A stretch of 64,000 bases of DNA, taken from positions 1 to 64,000 of the forward strand of contig NW_004085882.1 in NCBI RefSeq assembly GCF_000220395.1, written 5' to 3'. Made by a program: the position numbers and the translations under genes. The stretch's first letter is position 1. Every line of letters begins with the position of its first letter. Below the pieces are notes generated by a model. That model had not been told where the DNA came from. It saw nothing but the letters and a program-made list of their open reading frames with translations, and ran no database searches. Source of the stretch: Ichthyophthirius multifiliis (taxonomy: Eukaryota > Ciliophora > Oligohymenophorea > Hymenostomatida). This document shows positions 11,657-22,721 of this stretch, piece by piece.

Positions 11657-12901
11657 TCAATTAGTAACACGCGACATGTTACTTAGTCCTGCACCATAAC
11701 AAGAAAATATCATATGTTGTATATTATATAAGCTTAAGTCAAACTCTTCTTTATTTTCTTAATTAGAATTACTCTAATTATCTTAAATATCCATATTATC
11801 TTCATTTTAATTTTCACCATTTTATTCTTTTTCATTTTCTTCTTCTTCTTCTTCTTCTAATTCTTTGTTTTAAGTATCTTCCGGTAATATTTTAAAAGTT
11901 ACTCCAAAAAATTCTCTAATAATCCTTAGATTTTCAACTGTAAAAGGTGTAATTCTTCCTAATCTAATACTGCTAATTTTCTTTTCACTTAAACTCATTA
12001 AAGTTAGGAACATAGACTAAGAATTACTATCTACAAAGCCACAATATAGTATTTCGTCAAGAAGACTTAAAGCGGCTTCTTTTCCAATTTTTTCGGCTAG
12101 ATTTTATTCTGGGCTTCCATTTTCAATTGAGCATTAATCAATACTTATTAGTTGCCCGTTATTATATTCTGCTACTAAAGAAACTGAGTATCCTGGAGAT
12201 GTTTTTTATTTTTCTTGATTATTTCCTTTTTAGAAATCGGAATAAATCCAAACATCAGGAAGGTAATCATTTAGTATTTCTCGAGAAGAACTTATTATAC
12301 GATTTAATATTGAGGGATTTATTTAAGCACCTGCACATATGCCTCTTATTCTTTTTATTTTTCCGCGTTCTTTTAGGTTTATGGCCTTTAAATGCCTCAC
12401 TATGGGGCATTTGAATAATATTTCACCTTATCCTTCTGGTTTGTAACCTCTTTTTAATACTTTTACAAGTAACTCACCTTCTATGCCGAATTTCTTTATT
12501 TAAGGTAATATTGAGTTTGAAAACATGTCAACTGATATGTCTTGAGTGTCGTTAGTTATTCCTTTTAATTTTGCATTTAATCTGTTTTTGCCGAAAAGGG
12601 CTAATATTAATAAAGGGTATAAAAAGTATGATATATTTCGCTCGTTTCCACAGTCATATTCGAATTGATTTGAATCATTATTTGTTATTATTCCAGGGTA
12701 ATATTTTATTGTAGAACCGTTTTTGCTTATTAAAAATTTGGCTCCAGTTGATATAAGTTCTACTAGTCGTAAAAATTTTAATTCAGAAGAGGATAGACCA
12801 CCTTCGAATGCTTTATAATTTTCAATTACTACTGGACGCTCAGATAATGTTGAACATATTATTATTTAACGAATATTTGTTGGATTGTTTAATTTTAACA
12901 T
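11657..12901 (-). CDS. RCL1: RNA 3'-terminal phosphate cyclase-like protein
   Basis: This is an uninterrupted reading frame of 414 residues (ATG at 12901, TGA at the complement of 11657-11659). RCL1 acts in the nucleolus with BMS1 in early pre-rRNA processing at site A2 and lacks cyclase activity. Family segments include FEGGLSSSELKFLRLVELIS, YDCGNERNISYFLYPLL, GITNDTQDISVDMF and ILPQIKKFGIEGELLVKVLK, then GYKPEGQGEILFKCP and GRITPFTVENLRIIREFFGV. An acidic insert of about 45 residues (positions about 345-390, with EEEEEEENEKEQNGENQ) separates the body from the C-terminal end LYNIQHMIFSCYGAGLS. No intron is visible. The assignment is strong; paralogous RTCA cyclases normally carry a catalytic-His motif near the C-terminus that I do not see here. 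Confidence 0.88.
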
Positions 12902-13240
12902 TCTTTGTTTTTATACTTTTTAATTATTAATTTAATTTTAGTTTTTATAAATAATTTAAATATTTTTATATATATATATGTGTGTTTTTTTTTATTATTA
13001 AATTTTTTAGTTTTAATATACTTTTATTTGATTTAGTAAAAAAATTTACCATTATTTTTATAAATTACTATGTTTAATATGTTAGTGTAATTGACAAACA
13101 TTTTATTTTTAGTTTATATTTTTATTTTCTATTTTAAGAAAAAAAAAAAAAAACATATAAAATAAAAAACTTTAGTAAAAATAAAATATAATACTTTAAA
13201 TTTTTATTTTTTTTTTAAAAAAAAAATAATTTATATTTTT
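12902..13240. other. AT-rich spacer
   Basis: Upstream of RCL1 and of a possible small plus-strand gene. It holds poly-A/T blocks and a short TATATATATG run near 12970. No gene is seen. Confidence 0.5.
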
Positions 13241-13514
13241 ATGAACATTAATAACTTTTTATTTAATGTTGTTAAAAATGTATAAACACATAATAGAATT
13301 TTAGAAGAAAACTAAATGTGGAACTAAAAAGTTAAAAAAGAAAGTAATTTATTATATAGTTTTAATTGTTTAGTTCAATAACTGTTTTTTTTTTTTAGGT
13401 TTGTAAAATAATAAAATAGTTGATTAGAAAAAGTTTTTTAAATATTTTGAAAGATCTATAAAATAAAATTATATTAAATTATTTATTTATTTATTATTTT
13501 AAGCGATTATTTGA
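13241..13514 (+). CDS. Possible small gene, unknown
   Basis: ATG at 13241 reads MNINNFLFNVVKNVQTHNRI, then LEENQMWNQKVKKE, which looks like a genuine helical protein start. A putative intron (from GTAATTTATT at 13344 to a TAG near 13420) would continue in frame to IDQKKFFKYFERSIKQ and close at TGA 13512-13514. Other frame and splice choices are possible here, for example a basic K-rich exon at 13540-13730. The family is not recognised, and the model is weak beyond the first exon. Confidence 0.33.
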
Positions 13515-14223
13515 GCAAAATAAAAAAATATAATAATTTAGATGAGTGCAATAGTAATAGTTATAATAATAATAAAGATATAAAGCATAAAGAAAAAAAA
13601 TTGAATGATAAAAAAATAAAAAAAAATAAAAAAAAAGACAATCATAAATAAAAGAAGGATAAAAAAAAAAGAAAGAGAAATGATTATATTATATATTTTA
13701 TTATATTTAAAAAAATAAATAAAATTAATGTTTTTAATAGAATTCAAACTTTTAATATAAGATTTTTATTTAATTTTTTTATTCAAATTATTATAAATAA
13801 TCAATCTGTAAAGTTAAAAAGTTAAATAAATTATATTAATTAGAATATTATATAAAAATTTTTTAAGAAAATAAAATAAAATATATATTTTTAATAATAT
13901 ATAAAATATAACTTTTATTATATTTATAAATCAAAAATAATTTTTAATATTAAATTTTATAAATATTTTTTCACTATTTTTTTTTATTTTAAAAATATAT
14001 AATTAATTCTTTATTTTTTTTCTCAATAAAAAAAAAAATACAAATAAAAATTTAAATATTATTTATATATTAAAAAAATATTCTTACTATTAGTGAAATT
14101 GCTAAATAAAATATTTTATTTAATTTTTATGTAAATAAATTTAATTTTTTTTTTTTTTTTAATTATCGAATAAATTTTTATTAAAAAAAAAATATTTCTA
14201 TTTTATTAAAAAAGTTAAAAGAA
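13515..14223. other. AT-rich spacer with a lysine-rich open stretch
   Basis: Between 13540 and 13740 the plus strand reads as a K/N-rich peptide (for example DKKIKKNKKKDN), probably from A-rich low-complexity DNA or a last exon of the preceding small gene. The remainder is A/T spacer before the NudE-like gene. Confidence 0.4.
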
Positions 14224-15417
14224 ATGAATGATTAATAAGATTTTTATAAGTTATATAATGAATAATAATAGAAATATGAAAAATTATAAAAAGAGTTTTA
14301 AAGTTATAAAAGTAAATCTATTTATTTTATATAAAATATATTTTATAAAATTAATAAAGTAACAAGTGAAGAAGTGTAAAATGAATTGGAAAAAGAAATA
14401 AATTATTTGGATGAATCAAATGCTAAATTATTAGAACAAATAGAAGACTATTAATAAAAAATAAAAAACAATAAAGTAATATTATATATACTAAATATAA
14501 AAATAATTATATTTTTTAATTTATATTTTAAAAATATAATTTTTTTATTTTATTTTTTAAATAATTTTAGTTATAAAATGATGACTATATAAATAAATTA
14601 GAAAAAGAATTAGAAAGATATAAAAAAGATATAAATGAAAGTTAAGAAAAATGTATATATTTATAAAAAAAAACTATTGAACTTGAAAATGAAAATGATA
14701 TTTTAACACAATAAAATAGGTTTTTTATTTTATTATTTTTTTAAAAAATAAAATAAAAATATATTTACTATAAAAATAAAATATATTAAATTTAAATAAA
14801 CAACAAATAAATCACCATATATATTAAAATTAATAGAAATTTTGAATCTATTGTTAATGATTTAGAAGTAAAAATCGATTTATATTTAGAAGAATTAGCA
14901 ATGGTATAAACTGAATTAGAAGTAAATAAAAATAATTCTTAAGAACACATTGAAAGATTAAAATAAAAATTATCAGGTTATTTATATATATATATATTTT
15001 AAGAAATCAATTATTTAAATATAAATTCATTTTTTAGAAGCTGAACAAGATTTGTTTGCTTTTTAAATTAAACATTAAAAAAAAAGCGAAAGTTAAGATT
15101 ATAATGATAATTTAAATATAATTTCTTTAAATAAAACTTATTCTAATTAAGGAAAAAGAGTTTCAATTTAATAAAGACTTAAAAATTGCAATAATAATAT
15201 ATAATAATTAAGATTAAATAATTAAGGATTTAAAAAATCAATTTGTTTAGTAAAAGATATTATTGCTGATTTAGATAATAAAATGAATGAGATTAATGAT
15301 TTTAGATAATAAAAAATAATATTTTATTAATAAAATAATAATGGAAATATACCTAATAATAATAAATTAACTAACTGTAATAAAGAAGAATTAAATCCAA
15401 TTTTTTAGAAGATATGA
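14224..15417 (+). CDS. NudE/NDEL1-like coiled-coil dynein cofactor
   Basis: NudE proteins link LIS1 to cytoplasmic dynein. The protein starts MNDQQDFYKLYNEQQQKYEK. After an intron it reads TSEEVQNELEKEINYLDESN and AKLLEQIEDYQQKI; after another, YINKLEKELERYKKDINESQ and TIELENENDILTQQNR. The diagnostic block is NRNFESIVNDLEVKIDLYLE, then ELAMVQTELEVNKNNSQEHI and ERLKQKLSG, matching the NudE core (VEDLE.KL..A.EE.A.LE.EL..KE.....QRLKDE.RDL). A Q/N-rich C-terminal region ends with CLVKDIIADLDNKMNEIND. Introns (four) are about 47-110 nt with GTAA...TAG borders, for example GTAAATC...AATAAAG joining YK to ITSEEV. It ends at TGA 15415-15417. The family call rests on the coiled-coil pattern and order, so it is good but not certain. 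Confidence 0.7.
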
Positions 15418-15781
15418 AAATTTTTAATATAATAAATACTTTTATATAATTAATTTAAAAATATTGTTTTAATTTTAATAATGAACATTAGAAATAAAAT
15501 AATGTTGATATAAAATATTAAATATATTAATATACAAATATATATATATATATATATTTAATATATATATTTATATAAATTTATATGTATTTTAATATTT
15601 TTTTATATATATATCTAAATATTTTTTTTTATTTTTATATTTATATATTTGTTTCTTTTATTTTTTTCTTTTTTTTTTTTTTAATTTTAAATTAATATTT
15701 TAAAAATATATTTATAAAATACTAATAGTTTTAATAATAAAAAACAATATTTATTATATTTTTTAAAGTTATATTTAAATT
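15418..15781. other. Convergent 3' spacer
   Basis: Between the 3' ends of the NudE-like and PARG genes. It contains (AT)n at about 15535-15560 and T-rich blocks. No gene is seen. Confidence 0.65.
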
Positions 15782-17368
15782 TCAGTGAGCAAGTTAAATA
15801 ATAAAATTAAATAAAGAAATAATTTATTTTCCTTAAGCTTATTTTTAAAGTTAATAATATTCTTTAAAAATAAGATAAACTTAATCTGTATATTTATCTT
15901 TTAGAATTTCGTAAATTTCATTTGTTCTAAATTCCTAATCTTTATCATTATAAGTACAAAAAATCATATCTCTTTAACTCAGCGAAGCACAAATCCATTA
16001 AATCATAAATTTTAATTCTTTATCTCCTTTAAAATATCCACATCCCCAATTTCCAGTAACGATACTTTTTTTTTAGTTTGCAAAATTGTTTTATTCTTCG
16101 ATTTTGATTCCTTCGAATCCAGCTAAAGCTTTAATTATTTCTCTATTTCTAAAAAATTCATTATATTATAGATTAATTTATTCTTGTTAAAAATGTATGG
16201 CATCAATTGCTACTAAAACAGTATCAATAATGTTTTTTTCTCCTTAAATTACATTATATTTTTCAGTAAAATCCCCATTAAATTGGAATGATTTTCCATA
16301 TCCTTTATATTAAGAAAATTATTCAGCTCCATAAATTATAGCAGCTTCATTATCTTCTAGTTTTTCGAAAAAAATCATTGAAACAATGCATTCTGGGAAT
16401 GTAATAAATCTTATTTCTTCTTATATTAGTCCTGATGATAAAACTCCTCCTCCTAAAAAGGGATTGGCGAAATCTACGTGTATATGTTCTTTAAAATGTT
16501 CAATTGGTAATTGGGATTATATGTGGACTTTTTTCATTGGTTTTTTTTTGAGAAAATCTTAGATTTTTTCTTAAGGAAGATTTAGCTGTTTTCTTTCAAA
16601 ATAAAGGAAAAGATTCGGATTTATTTTATTTTGTTAAAATTTAGAAAAATAATGGAAAATACATTTAAGTTTTTCCTTTTTTAAATTATTTATATCCTCG
16701 TTTGTGGTCTTCATGTATAATTTACTGAATGTAAATTCCGGATGAAAGTTTTCGTCAAATATCTATTTATGTAGAGTGCAAAAAAACATATTTGAAAGGA
16801 TATTTAGAACTTAGTTTTTTGATATTTATATTTTACTTTGGGTATATTTTAATAATAGATTAATTGAAACTGTCCCTAATGTAGTTTCGATTTCTAGAGC
16901 TTTTTTGGCTATAAAAGGAAAAAGTTGAGTTTCTAAATAATACTGATTTTCTTTAGGTTGACTATGGAAATATTCCTGTAAAATCTGTGTATTGAAATTC
17001 TTCTTTTATTTTAAGTAATGGAGAGATAAAAATTCGACTATTACTTATATTAAACTGTTGATTGAAATTCGACCTTCTTTTAACAAAATAGTTAATCTTG
17101 ATTGGACTGTGTTCCATATGTAGGGAATTTAGCATGAAAAAATATAAAAATATTGCTTGGGTTTTGTATCTATTGATGTGCCTATTATGAACGCATTTTC
17201 TTCTTCCTAATCATCTTAGTCTTCGTGTTTTTGCTTTTCTTAATAGGTTTATTCAATATCATTTTCTAATTTTCGCTGTTTTATGTAATTTTCGTATTTG
17301 TTTTGTTCGAATTATAATTAGGACTTTTTAGTACTGTTACTAAGAAACTAAGTTATTTATTATTACAT
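15782..17368 (-). CDS. PARG: Poly(ADP-ribose) glycohydrolase
   Basis: The enzyme hydrolyses the ribose-ribose bonds of poly(ADP-ribose). The frame runs uninterrupted for 528 residues from ATG at 17368 to TGA (complement of 15782-15784). The catalytic signature is complete: HVDFANPFLGGGVLSSGLIQ followed by EEIRFITFPE, which holds the GGG and Q-E-E (general acid Glu) of canonical PARGs. Downstream lie LEDNEAAIIYGAEQFSQYKG and YGKSFQFNGDF, then the IVTGNWGCGYFKGDKELKF block of the macrodomain-like fold. The helical accessory domain lies upstream (GRISINSLIQVIVEFLSLHY). The N-terminus MQQQITQFLSNSTKK resembles a PCNA-interacting motif and is followed by an acidic/charged linker. No introns occur. 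It is probably nuclear. It is divergent from the kelch-phosphatase gene across a 525-base spacer. Confidence 0.92.
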
Positions 17369-17893
17369 TTTTTTTTATTTTTATTTTTTTGATATTTTAA
17401 TTATTTATTATTATTTTTTTTTAAGTTTTTTTATTTTTTTATGCTTGCGCTTGCAAAAAGATTTGCAGATAATAATAATTTTTAAATTTTTAAGAAAGTT
17501 TTTTTTATTGATAATTTATTCTAATTTTTAATAAGTGAGAAAATAGCATTATTTTAAAATAAAAATTAACAAAATATATATTTGAAAATTTTAATTTATA
17601 GAATATATAATTTATTTTAAAAATAACTATCTTAAATAAATAAACGATTAGTACAATAAAAAGCAAATATTTAAAATATAAACAATATTAAGGAATGCAT
17701 ATGAATGAAAATATATAATATTTATTATTTTAAGAACAAAAACAATCCAAAAAAAAAATAAAAAATTATTGAATTATCAAAATATTAAAAATAAAATTAA
17801 AAAAAAATAACAATAATAAATAATACAAAAAAATCATATACAAAAAAATCGAAAAAAAAAAATCAAAATCAAAAAAAAAAATCAAAAAAAAAA
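17369..17893. promoter_or_regulatory. Divergent intergenic region (PARG / kelch-phosphatase)
   Basis: Both start codons face away from this spacer, so it should hold both promoters. The distal part, from about 17740, is A-rich just before the plus-strand ATG. No factor site can be named. A small GC-richer patch (ATGCTTGCGCTTGC at about 17441) stands out from the A/T background. Confidence 0.4.
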
Positions 17894-19281
17894 ATGATAG
17901 AAAAAATCTAAATGTTTGGAGACACTCCACTTTGCCGTTTTGGTCATACAATGACCTACATGAACCAGAAAACAATAATTTTATTTGGAGGAGCAACAGG
18001 GGATACAGGAAAATATAATATAACAGGTGATGTTTATTAATGCGATATAATACTCAAATAATGGAAACGTATAAATCCTTAGGGAGTTCCTCCATAAAAT
18101 CGAGCCGCGCACGCAGCTGCGGCAATAGATAATAATAATAAAATGGTGATATTTGGGGGTGCAATTGGCGGTTTATTGTTTTTTTTTTAATTATATATGT
18201 AAAAAAAAAAACTAAAAAAGGTGGAGGAATGGCAGATGATAATTTATATTTATTAGATTTATCTTAAGGGTAGGATAAAGAATAATGGATAACAATTCCT
18301 GTATATGGAAGTACTCCTGGTAGAAGATACGGACATACAATGATTTTTGTAAAACCTTTTATTGTAGTATATGGGGGAAATACCGGAACAGAATCTGTAA
18401 GTGATGCTTGGGTTTTAAATATTGAAAAAGCGCCCTATAGTTGGCAAAAATTAGATTGTTAAGGGGATAGTCCTGTTGTACGAGTTTATCATTCAGCTGC
18501 TTTATGTAGTTCAGGAGCAGCGAATGGCATGATGGTAGTTTTTGGGGGAAGAACATAAGATTAATCTGCTTTGAATGATAGTTGGGGTTTAAGAAAACAT
18601 AGGGATGGGAGATGGGATTGGGTAAAAGCTCCTTATAAGATAAATTCTGAATTACCTATACATAGATATTAAGTTATTTTTTTTTTTTGATTATTATTCT
18701 TTTTTGTTAATTTTTTTAGCATAGTACTATTTTTAAGGAGCTTTGATGCTAGTTGTAGGGGGAAGAAGTAATTTAATTAATGATAATATACCTTTGGAAA
18801 TATATGATACGGAAACTAGTGATTGGTATAAGTTTTCGTCTATTTAAAGGTTTAGACATTGCATTTGGATTATATAAAATAACTTATTTATTCATGGAGG
18901 ATTTGAGTCATAATAACCGAATGTTCCCACAGACAGTATTCTTAAATTTGATTTGTAGAAATTAGTGTTAAATTATCCTAATTTATATAAATAAATATTA
19001 AGATTTTGTGATAAGGATGAAATTAATAGTATGGAGTAATAGTATAATATCTAAAGGTAATAATAACAAATTTAAACAAAAATTCCTTTTGATGATAAAG
19101 ATGGGAGTATTCAAATGTAATAGGTTAAAAATAATAACTAGAATCTTTATAATTAAAAGGTTATTAGATTAGCTTAAGAAGCAGTCGTGGGAGTTGCTTA
19201 TGATCCTAATAGTGAGACGGATAATTTAACAAAGAAAGTTTCTATTTAAAAATTATAAAAATAAGGAATTAAATTAAGTAT

Positions 19282-19325
<44 letters not shown>

Positions 19326-20533
19326 TTATCATTTAAATTAAACATTTAGATGCTAATTCAAGATACGGAACTGATATTTAGGGAATTGCAAGTAAAAAAT
19401 TATATTACGAATCAATTTATTAAATATTTTTGGATAATTTACTTTTACCAAATTAATATGAGAATTCTACTCAAAAAGATTATCTTTCTTATATAAAAAA
19501 AGAGAATATAATAAAACTATGCGATGAAGTATAAAAAATATTCGAAAAAGAACCTATGGTATTACGTTTGAGATGTCCAATTAAAATTTTTGGCAACTTA
19601 AATGGATAATACGAAGATTTAATGAGATTTTTTAATCATTTCGGATCACCTTGTGATAATTAATAGAATGATGAAGATATTGATTTTAATGATTATTTAT
19701 TTTTGGGAAATTATTTGGGAAGAGGTACGATGTAAATAGAGACAATTTTATTATTATTTGCTTTAAAATTAAAATATTTTGATTAAATATTTATGTTAAG
19801 GGGAAATATGGAAGATAAGAAAATTAATAAAGCAACTGGATTTGCAGATGAATGTGCATTGAAATTTTAAGAAGATTAGAATGATCCATATTCGGTATTT
19901 TAAAGAATTAATAAAGTGTTCGAATATATGCCTATAGCATGTGTTTTAGAAGATTCGATTTTCTGTGTACATAGTGGAATAGGTAGTACATTGAGAATTA
20001 TTGATGAAATAGAAGGGATACCACGTCCTTTTGAAATTATTTAGGACCCAAAGACTTATTAGCATAAAATTGCTTTGGAATTATTATGGAGTGACCCTAA
20101 TTTAGATGAGAATGTGGTAGAAAATATTCCGAATAATGAACATGATATTTTTAATACAAAAAATGTTATAAGATTTGGATAAGGGAGAATTCGAAAATTC
20201 ATGTAGGATAATGGAGTCTGTATGATTATTAGAAGCAATGAACCAGTTATGAAAGGGATTTAAAAAAGTAATAATAATGTAATTACGCTTTTTTCAAATA
20301 CTAATTATGCGGGTAAATTTTAAAATAATGCGGCTATATTGTAAATTGGAAAACAAAGAAAAATTTAACCTAAATTAATTTAGTGTAATATTAATTTTAA
20401 TAGTAGCTAAGCGTGGTTTGATCTGGAGTTAATGCTTGAGTAAAAAAATTAAATGAAATATAATTTGGTTGATTAGGAAGAAGTTATTATTAGAAAAAAA
20501 CAGGCTACTCCACCTAGAGATATTAATTAGTGA
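17894..20533 (+). CDS. Kelch-repeat plus PPP-type phosphatase (PPKL/BSU1-like), catalytically degenerate
   Basis: PPKL proteins join an N-terminal kelch propeller to a PP1-like domain. Kelch repeats are clear: RFGHTMTYMNQKTIILFGGA, MVIFGGAIGG, RRYGHTMIFVKPFIVVYGGN and MMVVFGGRTQDQSALNDSW. A Q/N-rich linker follows. The phosphatase domain starts at VLRLRCPIKIFGNLNGQYED. Invariant motifs are changed: GDxHG is GNLNG (19592-19606), GDxxDRG is GNYLGRG (19706-19726), GNHE is GNME (19802-19813) and RAHE is RSNE (20231-20242). VHSG keeps its His, and SDP, ITLFSNTNYAGKFQN and the C-terminal core remain. Four metal-ligand or catalytic positions are therefore lost (two Asp to Asn, two His to Asn), plus the proton-donor His to Met. 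Introns lie at 18171-18220, 18673-18719 and 19278-19349. It ends at TGA 20531-20533. It is likely a scaffolding pseudophosphatase; the frame itself is intact. Confidence 0.88.
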
Positions 20534-20924
20534 AAAATTTTTGTATTATTATTTGTTTTTTTTGTTTTTAATATTTTGGGTTTTTTCTTTTTATTGTTAA
20601 TAAATATTTTTTTTTTTATTTTTTTAATACGTTTTTAATGTTTTTTTTTTATTTTATATTTTTTTATTGTATTTATCAATAACTATTATATGTTATTTAA
20701 AATTAAAATTTTGATACTTTTATATTGATCCACATGTTTTTATATTTTGAAAGTAACTTATAAATTAATATTATTTGAAACAAAAAAAAAAATGTTTTTT
20801 TATTTCTTAAATAAAATACAAAAATACAATAAAAATTATATCTTAGATAAATTAAATATTTTAATAAAAAATAATTTAGGAGGAAAAAATAAAATAAAAT
20901 AAGTAAATAAAAAAATCAAATTAA
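20534..20924. other. Spacer before the Alba gene
   Basis: T-rich 3' flank of the phosphatase gene followed by A-rich 5' leader of the Alba gene. No gene is seen. Confidence 0.6.
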
Positions 20925-22196
20925 ATGGATTCTAAATAATTACCTCAAGTTCCAATTAACTTAAAGTAATTCAATTCTAAAAAGGCTAAATGGAACTATT
21001 ACTAAGACTAATAAAATGAAGAAAACGAGAACAATAACAAAAAGGAAGACTTAGAATATGAAGACCCTCAAAACAATAGAACATGCCATAGGATAAGTAC
21101 TAAGACAAGAATGTTCGAAAAAATCGAATAAATAGCTTAAGAAATATTTACGAAATAACAATCTGAACCAAAGGCAAGAATTACAATTGTAACTTTAGGA
21201 AAGGCTGTATTGAATGCTATCATAATAAAGAATATAATAATGAATAAGATCGAGAACTTGAACTGTATAATTGCTTTTAAAAACGAAGTAATTACATAAA
21301 AATATTTACCTAAAATTGAAGGATTGAAAGAGGTTACAGAATAAAAGAATGTAGGTAAAATGTATGTAACTTTTACTTTCGAAAACAGTGAAGATGTGAA
21401 GAATAAGCCAGGCTTCCATGCTAGTATTTAAAGTGAAGGAAAATACAGCAACTATTAAGCATTTAAAGAATAATAGGAAAAAATGAAAAAAGAAAGAACT
21501 TCTAAGAAAAGATAATGGTAAGATAATAAATAAGAAAGATAATCTAAAGGAAGAAATTATGGAGGTAATTCAAGTTAATAACAATAATAAGATAATAGAG
21601 GTTAATAATAAGTTTAAAAAGATAGATAGAGTAAAGGAAGAAACTTCTAAAATAATGACAGAAATGATAATAATAGAAATAATAATGAAAGATATAATAA
21701 TAATGATAGAGGTGGTCACATATAAAGAAGTCAATATGATATACGTGGAAGATATTATAAAAAAAGAAATGACAATGAAAGAACTTATAATCCTAACAGT
21801 AATAGAGATAGAGATGATTACAATAGAGGATATCATCAAAGGGATGATTACAGGAATGATAATTAATATCATAGAGATGATTAATAACATCATAGAGGTG
21901 ATTAATAATAATATCATAGAGGAGATTAATAATAATATCATAGAGGGGATTAATAACATCACAGAGGTGAATAATAGTAACATAGAAATGATAATTATCA
22001 TAGAGATGATTAATAGCATCATAGAGAAAGTAGAGATTAATAAAAATATTAATAATAAGGTTAGGGAAGAGGAAATAATTAATAATATAATAATAACAAC
22101 TAAAATAATTAGAATTACAATACTAAAGGTAATGAGGAAAGAAGAGAATATAAAGGTGGTTAACATAAGTCTAGAGGTGCTTAAAGAAGAAATTGA
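20925..22196 (+). CDS. Alba-domain nucleic-acid-binding protein with long RG-rich tail
   Basis: Alba proteins bind RNA or DNA in protists and archaea. The frame is uninterrupted (423 residues) from ATG 20925 to TGA 22194-22196. The Alba domain occupies roughly residues 85-170: ARITIVTLGKAVLNAIIIKN, MNKIENLNCIIAFKNEVIT and VGKMYVTFTFENSEDVKNK. A lysine-rich hinge (KKERTSKKRQW) leads to about 220 residues of arginine/asparagine/glutamine/glycine-rich repeats such as QQQYHRGDQQQYHRGD, DRGGHIQRSQYDIRGRYY and KSRGAQRRN. That tail looks like an RGG-type RNA-binding, condensate-forming region. At DNA level the tail holds degenerate repeats around CATAGAGGTGATTAATAA. Long standard-code ORFs on both strands of this tail are shadows of the repeat. 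Confidence 0.82.
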
Positions 22197-22721
22197 TATT
22201 TTTTTTATAAAAATGATAATTTTTTATTAAATATTAAAAATAAAATTATTTTTAAAATACGAAAAATCAATATATTATTAGATATTTTTATTTTTTATTT
22301 TTTATTTTTTTAATGATTTGTAAATCTGATTTTTCAATATTAAAATATTAAAAATTTTAATTTAGGTTATTAATAATTTTAAATATTTATTCCTTGAAAT
22401 TAATTAATTAATGATAATTATTTAAATAATAAAGAAATATTAATATATAAAATAAATATAAATATATATAATAATAAATAAATTTAAACATTTATATAAA
22501 CTATATATGTATAATAATTTTTATATATAAAAGAAGAAAAATTATTATAAAATAAATAAAATTATACATTATTATAATTATTAATAATGAAATATAAAAT
22601 AAATATATACTTACAAGATTATTTAAACATTTTAACAAAATAAAAAATCAACAAAAATAAAATAAAGAAAAGAAATAATAATTAATTAATAAAAATAAAA
22701 ACCAAAAAAATAAGTAAAAAA
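22197..22721. other. AT-rich spacer
   Basis: Mostly A/T with short TATATA runs and an A-rich leader before the next ATG. No gene is seen. Confidence 0.6.

Noticed and set aside
12127..12414. Standard-code plus-strand ORF of 95 codons
   Set aside because: Antisense shadow within the RCL1 gene, whose minus-strand frame is continuous and conserved.
13540..13740. Lysine-rich plus-strand reading and minus-strand hydrophobic ORF
   Set aside because: Both arise from an A-rich tract; poly-A gives Lys one way and poly-T gives Phe the other, so neither is good evidence of a gene.
21559..22230. Long standard-code ORFs on both strands rich in I/M/E and I/L/S
   Set aside because: They are shadows of the Alba protein's RG/QQ-rich repeat in its real frame, which continues unbroken from 20925 to TGA at 22196.
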